Source: Hawksworthiomyces lignivorus (taxonomy: Eukaryota > Ascomycota > Sordariomycetes > Ophiostomatales > Ophiostomataceae). From it: 64,000 nt of DNA. Numbering within the stretch: position 1 is the stretch's first letter; each line of letters starts with the position of its first letter. The position numbers and the translations under genes were made by a program. The notes beneath the pieces are model-generated. The model did no database searches. It worked only from the letters and a program-made list of their open reading frames with translations, and was not told where the DNA came from. Where the stretch lies: contig NTMA01000013.1 in the NCBI GenBank assembly GCA_002917075.1, forward strand, positions 496,001 to 560,000, written 5' to 3'. This document shows, piece by piece, positions 59,062 to 64,000 of the stretch.

Positions 59062-59952
59062 ATGACAATTTCAAGAACGCCAGGAGATGCATTCTCAGGA
59101 GGCATAGCTGTTATCACTGGTGGTGGAGCTGGTCTCGGTGCCGGCCTCGCACAGCACGCTGCAGCCCTTGGTATGACAGTCTTAATCGCCGACATAATGT
59201 ACGATCGCGCCCAGTCCGTTGTCTCAAGTATCAAAGATTCTGGAGGTCGCGCTGAAGCGTTCGAAGTCGACGTATCGAAGCCGTATGACCTTGACAGGCT
59301 TGCAGATGATGTCTTTTCGCGTTATGGAATGGTCCGCCTATTGGTCAATAACGCAGGCATCGAAACTCTCGGCTACGTCTCGGAGGTATCAGCTGAACGT
59401 TGGGAAACAGCACTCAATGTCAATATTCATGGGGTCGTCCACGGAGTAAGGGCATTCCTTCCCCGAATGTTGGCATCAGGAGAAGAATGCTGGATCACCA
59501 ATACGACAAGTTTGGCCGCTTTTGGTTCTATCCCTGGGCAAATCGTTTATGCTACGACCAAGCACGCAGTCCAGGGCTTTACAGAAGGACTAGCTCTGGA
59601 ACTTCAAATGCAAAGAGCCAATATCCACGTGTCTTCTATCATCCCGAGTCTTTTACGTACGAACATCTTCAACCCCAGCTCAGTCCATAACGTATCCGAA
59701 AGCGCTGACCGGATACAGTCATTCCGAGCAATGCTATCTAAAATGGCGCTGGAAAGCGGTATGGATGTCGAGGAGGCTAGTAAGGTTATCTTAGAACAAG
59801 TAGCCAAAGGCGAGTTCTGGATTTTGACGCACCCGGAGCAGAGCAAGGAGGTTCTGACAGCAAGGTCACGTTTTCTGGAGCTACGGGGAAGCCCGTCAGG
59901 ATTTCCCGGGACAGACGGAAGCCAGCTGCAGCCTCCTAAGGCCCTAGTGTAA
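59062..59952 (+). CDS. Short-chain dehydrogenase/reductase
   Basis: Single exon, 296 aa. Cofactor motif TGGGAGLGAG (about residues 19-28), Asp in ADIMYDRA suggesting NAD(H) preference, NNAG in LVNNAGIETLG, catalytic Ser in NTTSLAAFGS, and Tyr/Lys in YATTK (about 162-166). The C-terminal 50 residues are an extension (ELRGSPSGFPGTDGSQLQ). The SDR-core length and motifs are intact, so it should be active as a dehydrogenase or reductase. Lies between the BVMO and the AflR-type regulator, with bZIP-like sites in its promoter. Confidence 0.9.
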   Translation: MTISRTPGDAFSGGIAVITGGGAGLGAGLAQHAAALGMTVLIADIMYDRAQSVVSSIKDSGGRAEAFEVDVSKPYDLDRLADDVFSRYGMVRLLVNNAGIETLGYVSEVSAERWETALNVNIHGVVHGVRAFLPRMLASGEECWITNTTSLAAFGSIPGQIVYATTKHAVQGFTEGLALELQMQRANIHVSSIIPSLLRTNIFNPSSVHNVSESADRIQSFRAMLSKMALESGMDVEEASKVILEQVAKGEFWILTHPEQSKEVLTARSRFLELRGSPSGFPGTDGSQLQPPKALV

Positions 59953-60156
59953 AGTTTATGTAGTCTTAAAATGCTACGAAGCAAACACAAATCTTGGGTT
60001 ATATAGAAGATGAAATTATCTCAAGAGAAAGTTTGACTTCTTCGATTTGTGAACGCCGGGTCCTTCTATGACATTCTTCACATCAAAGTCTGAATCAATG
60101 CCTTCTAACAACAGGAGGACATGTTTATTGCAGTCTCTGTCTTTTGTAAGTGGTGC

Positions 60157-61512
60157 TCAGTGTAGCAGACGTTGAATGCGAGCGATTTCTAGCATTAAGT
60201 TGTCGGTTCCATCTTTCATCTTACGCCAAGCCATCTCAGAAGAAGAATGAACCGATTCTTCTGTAGCATCAGTGGAAAATTGATCCCTCCTTCTCAGCGC
60301 CCCTCCAACTTTCTCCCATAGCTGTGTCGACAGTGCTGTGATCATAACCATATACATAGATGATGTGGCCTTTGACGTGACCGGCGATGTGTAACTCACC
60401 TCCAACGGTGGAAGGGCAAGAGTGCCAACTTGAACCTGTGGGAGGACGACTTTCCAGCTATTCTCGGGACGGGGCGCCAGTGAATGTTCGATGCATGCTT
60501 TTATTCGTCTAAATATGGAACTGTAGAGCTGCATGAGTGTGCAGTGACAAGACGAGATCACCAACAGCGTCGCCTCATCGACATGAGACAAGTCTTGCAA
60601 AGATGCTGTTGTAGAGTCATGATGCAATAGCTGATCAGTCGTATGATGTTCAGGCGACAGACTCAGAAAGTCGAATCCACAGTTGTGAAGATTAACAGAG
60701 AATAGAAGGGGTTCAAAAGTGTTATATAGAAGGCTAGAAGTGATGGTTTCCATGATCTCGACAAAGTCGGTGGTAAGACGAAAAAGTTCATCAAAGGAGA
60801 ATTGAGTCTGCGGCCTCGGACATATGCTGAGGTCGGCAGGCGCTATTGTCCTCTCATCTACATAATCAGTAGACGGGAAATCGGCAAGACAGCCACAGAC
60901 ATCAGTATATAAGGTAGTTACTCTCCTGATAGCTGATGACAAGATATTCGTGTTCTGGTCGCTGACGCGCGACAGAGTTTGGCTTGATGAAATCCATGTA
61001 TTCAAGGATTGTGTGTCTCGAGGTTCTTGTAGAACACAAGCATGGTCTACATTCAGCTCATCAGTAAATTCAACCTCTGTGAAGTTATGAGTACCTATGG
61101 CTTCAGAGGCTAGTATATCTTTGCCATCTTGAGTCAGCGTAGCTTGCATCCCTTGGAGGGGCCGATGTTACTTACTCTGGTCTTCGAGGCCATCTGATAT
61201 GGTTGCTAGAGGGAGCTGCCAGCTGTCATTTGTCTGATCGAATCCCATACTACCAAAAGTGGCAGCTTGTGCAAGATTAGACGCAGTGACGAAGATACTC
61301 TCATGCTGAGCTCCGGGCTCGGAGGACTTCGGCGATTGCCGAGACATCCGAGAAATGCGTCGAGCGCGAGGGCTATATCGACAACGGCATCTCAGTCGCA
61401 GACATCTATCACAGCTAGGATTCCCCGATTTCTTTACGCAGCGCAGCTTTTGTGAATGACAGCGATCGCACGATGAACGAGTCTTGCCAGAGTTGGCTGC
61501 GGGGAGTTCCAT
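60157..61512 (-). CDS. Zn2Cys6 transcription factor, AflR-like
   Basis: Two exons, 61512-61176 and 61127-60157 (48-nt intron), 435 aa, close to AflR-type regulators. The zinc cluster near the N-terminus reads CDRCHSQKLRC, then eight residues, then CDRCLRLRCRC and a basic linker (RYSPRARRISRMSR). A Ser/Pro-rich segment follows. The C-terminal half (SFDELFRLTTDFVEI... MQLYSSIFRRIKACIE... IQRLLH) matches the layout of cluster regulators with the aflatoxin regulatory-type domain. ATG 61512 has the better context (A at -3); an in-frame ATG at 61554 would add 14 residues. As the only regulator beside the BVMO and two SDRs, it is the likely local activator. The divergent promoter to the SDR at 62114 carries two dyads. 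Confidence 0.85.
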
Positions 61513-62113
61513 CTTAGTCAGGATGTCTGAGATAGATGCAAATGCCGACATGAACGCCGGTGCCGCTGTATCGGCTGCTGCTAGCCCTAATGCTGATGCT
61601 GAAGACGTAGAAGGACCTGAAACTATATGCCTAAGATACGGAGAAGACACTTTGATGAGAGCCCTAGAGAGAAAAAGGCTAATGTGACTGGAAAAGTTAA
61701 AATTTGAACTAGTGTTGAAATACGAGAAATCATCGTTGTGAGCACTGAACCAAAATAGGTCCAACTACCTATTTCGACCTTCCTCAGGCTGACCTAAGCC
61801 TGAGAAAGGCGCTGTATGCCACCAAGTTTAAGCGTACTCCGTAGTGAGTGGCTCGGTACTTCGTATACAGTGTAGAGTGGAGAGGTTAGCGTCTAAAAAA
61901 TCTGTGGAAAATAAAGGGCTAACGCAGGTTCGGCGTTTACTAATATGCACATTCGGCTTTTCGCTCTGGTGTCTGATTAATACGATAAGACATCAGCAAA
62001 GTTAATAAGGGAAAGACACGAGATATAAAGTCAAGGCAAGGAACTTATTGAACGTATGTCGAGCCAAAAAAGTTGAAGGAAAGTAAGACAATAAGTCAAC
62101 ATCTATCATCATC
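61513..62113. promoter_or_regulatory. Divergent promoter with two 22-bp dyads
   Basis: AAATAGGT-CCAACT-ACCTATTT (61753-61774) and CTCAGGCT-GACCTA-AGCCTGAG (61783-61804) are perfect inverted repeats with identical geometry (8-bp arms, 6-bp spacer), centres 30 bp apart. TACTCCGTA at 61835-61843. Likely operator-type sites for the divergent regulator and SDR genes; binding protein unknown. Confidence 0.5.
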
Positions 62114-63168
62114 ATGGTCGCCTTGTCTGTTGTACGCGCGTCCAATTCCCTCATAAAGACCATCCTCCCTCCTGGCCTGGTAGCCGTATTTGTTGGTGGG
62201 ACGAGTGGAATTGGTGAAATCAGCGTCAAGAGATTCGCAGTATACGCCAATAAGCCCCGTGTCTACATTGTCGGCCGATCACAGGAGGCCGCAGACCGCA
62301 TATTGGACGAATGCAAGAGCCTCAATCCTCTGGGCGAGTTTCACTTTATCACGGCAGACGTGAGCCTCATCCGGAATGTAGACGAGCTATGTGCAGAGCT
62401 CAAAAAGAAGGAAAAGTCTCTGAATTTGCTTTTCCTCACTGTTGGGGCTGCCAGTTTCGACAGGGCTCGTATGTTCCATTCAAACATTCCAGTCGCTTCA
62501 GAGTTGCCGGCAGAGCTAACCAAATGCCAACCGCAGAAACATCTGAGCATCTCCACCTCCTCGCTGTCTTAAACTATTACGCCCGTATTCGCATTATTTC
62601 GAATCTGCTTCCACTTCTACAACGTGCCTCTTCTCTTCGGCGCATTGTAACGGTTGGTGGCGGTGGGATGGAGGGTAAACTCGACACAGACGACTTGCAA
62701 GCACTCCGGGTCCCAGTGCCCGACCTCCGTGGGCACCTCAGCACTCTTATTACGCTTGGCCTGGAAGCGCTGGCTCGAAGTGCTACTGAGATCAGCATCG
62801 TGCATGACTATCCTGGCACAGTCAAGACACCACTTCTCGATCACATGCCAAAGGAAGCATTGCGTAACCTTGAGTTTGTGCCACTGGATGAATGTGGAGA
62901 GAGGCATGTGTATCTGGCTACAAGCGCTAGGTATCCGCCCTTTAAGGGCAAGGATGTTGGAATACCTCTTGATGGCGAGCCTGAAGTGTCGGTAGGCTCC
63001 AATGGAGATGTCGGGAGCGGGTTGTACTCGGTAGGAAAGGATGGAGAAGTGCCCAGCCCTGAAACGTTAAAGCTCCTAGCCGATCTAAGAGGAAAGGGAA
63101 CAGTGGACACGATTTTGCAGCATACAGAGGCCGTATTCAAACGCATCACCGAGACAGATATGAAATAA
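62114..63168 (+). CDS. Atypical SDR-fold oxidoreductase
   Basis: Two exons, 62114-62468 and 62537-63168; a 68-nt intron with donor GTATGT, branch GCTAAC and acceptor CGCAG; 328 aa. Rossmann motif VGGTSGIGE (about residues 27-35), DVSLIRNVDEL, and LNLLFLTVGAAS in place of NNAG. The active-site region reads LNYYARIRII: a Tyr is present, but the Lys four residues later is Arg. The C-terminal third (YPPFKGKDVGIPLDGEPEVSVGSNG...) fits the fungal NAD(P)-binding group often found beside PKS-type clusters. It may reduce a ketone by an altered mechanism or serve a non-catalytic role. Divergent from the AflR-like gene and likely under the same regulator. Confidence 0.83.
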
Positions 63169-64000
63169 TAAGAACAGAAAGAGTTTTCCTTAATGATATT
63201 CTCTCGTTTCGTTCTTCTTTCATCCCCTGCGGTTGCTGCGGAGTTTTAGTTCACTGTCCCTACGTCGTGTGTTCAACAGGCGAGCGGTACGGACTTGGAT
63301 ATATGTTGAAGTGCCAAGTGCACCAAAACGACAAACTCTTCACTGCAGAGGCCGCTAAAATGCGCACCCCATGTCAGCGATGAGCGACGCCCAGAACAGC
63401 GCTATCTACCTTTAATCCGTAAGCAAGGTCACGTTCAGTGCTCAGTTCAGTGGACGGTGTCGGGAACTCCACGAAGCATAAACTTCAACGACTGGTAACT
63501 TCTGTAAAGAATTGAGACTAGTAAGTTTGTAGGGTGGGTTTTTAACATCAGCTTTTATTTCATAAACTGTTGATCAATCTACTTATTTCTCCGTTTTTGC
63601 GTGCACTTCACTCCTTCAGGCCCGTATTTAATCCAGACCTAATTAGAGAAGGTTAAAAAAAAAGGACCACGCCAGGAGAGAACGACCTGCTTGAGTCAGA
63701 GCTCCGAGTCAGTTGGTTACTCCGCAGTGATGCTGGGAACTAATTGTGGCCACATAATTGGGCCAATAGCGTTAACGCATGTATTCCTTGAACGAAGCCA
63801 CCAAGCTGTGTGGTGAACAGCAAGCAAATTACGGGGTAGGGTGCAATCAACAGGTCTGTTTAGACTGAAATCCGCAATCCAGCGTAGTCCCCCAGGTACA
63901 ACAGACTCTTTAGCCACTAGATGGTGCAAAGGACCCAACAAAATATTTGGCTTGAGGAGGTTGTTGTGGTGTGAGGCACACCGTTGACACTCACGCGCCG
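63169..64000. other. Intergenic to window edge, no gene recognised
   Basis: No supported coding region. TGAGTCAG (63692-63699) and CGAGTCAGT (63705-63713) recall the elements upstream of the SDR at 59062. A gene may begin beyond the right edge. Confidence 0.5.

Noticed and set aside
1..64000. Heavy repeat-induced point mutation (RIP) as a cause of the broken genes
   Set aside because: The pseudogenes keep normal codon composition and are not TA-enriched; a few C-to-T/G-to-A stops alone are not evidence of RIP.

Overview
The window is nuclear DNA of a filamentous ascomycete (Pezizomycotina). The signs are genes split by short introns (about 48-107 nt) with GTRNGT-type donors, CTAAC/CTGAC-like branch sites and YAG acceptors; three Zn2Cys6 regulators; fungus-specific families (UstYa/DUF3328, fungal GT61, cyclase-family hydrolase, DUF1993); and nuclear-type tRNA genes. 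I cannot fix the order: Hypocreales and Eurotiales both fit. There is no rRNA, CRISPR array or recognisable intact transposon. The content (redox enzymes, transporters, local regulators, two or three broken genes, long empty intergenic stretches) is that of an accessory, rearranging region.

Layout. 1-1316: a Thr/Val-rich secreted protein running off the left edge. 3.1-4.35 kb: a decayed coding relic. 5.6-7.3 kb: a GT61 glycosyltransferase. 8.27 kb: tRNA-Leu(AAG). 8.6-21 kb: a compact redox cluster of sugar-type MFS transporter, Baeyer-Villiger monooxygenase (BVMO), cyclase-family hydrolase, Zn2Cys6 regulator, SDR and a 3-ketosteroid-dehydrogenase-like flavoprotein. 21.7-24.5 kb: a UstYa-family protein and a conserved hypothetical protein. 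24.7-29.5 kb: a secreted beta-lactamase-fold protein divergent from a Zn2Cys6 regulator, with a promoter dense in TCGGACT sites. 30.6-43.4 kb: secreted amidase, isocitrate-lyase-superfamily enzyme, MFS transporter with a damaged splice donor, FMO, DUF1993 protein and SDR. 46.7-55.2 kb: an anion/cation-symporter-type MFS, tRNA-His(GUG), a monocarboxylate-type MFS and a clear MFS pseudogene. 55.8-63.2 kb: an 11-exon BVMO, an SDR, an AflR-type Zn2Cys6 regulator and a divergent SDR. From 63.2 kb to the right edge I see no gene.

How the genes may work together (inference). The 8.6-21 kb set has its own regulator, and three of its intergenic regions share CCGGCTA sites. The enzymes fit oxidation of a cyclic alcohol to a ketone (SDR), Baeyer-Villiger insertion (BVMO), hydrolysis (cyclase family) and ring desaturation (FAD enzyme), with uptake or export by the transporter. 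No PKS, NRPS or terpene synthase is present, so this is either catabolism or the tailoring part of a larger cluster. The 55.8-63.2 kb group (BVMO, two SDRs, AflR-type regulator) is a second small oxidative module. Most multi-exon models below were rebuilt by reading splice sites and checking phase by hand. They remain predictions without transcript support.
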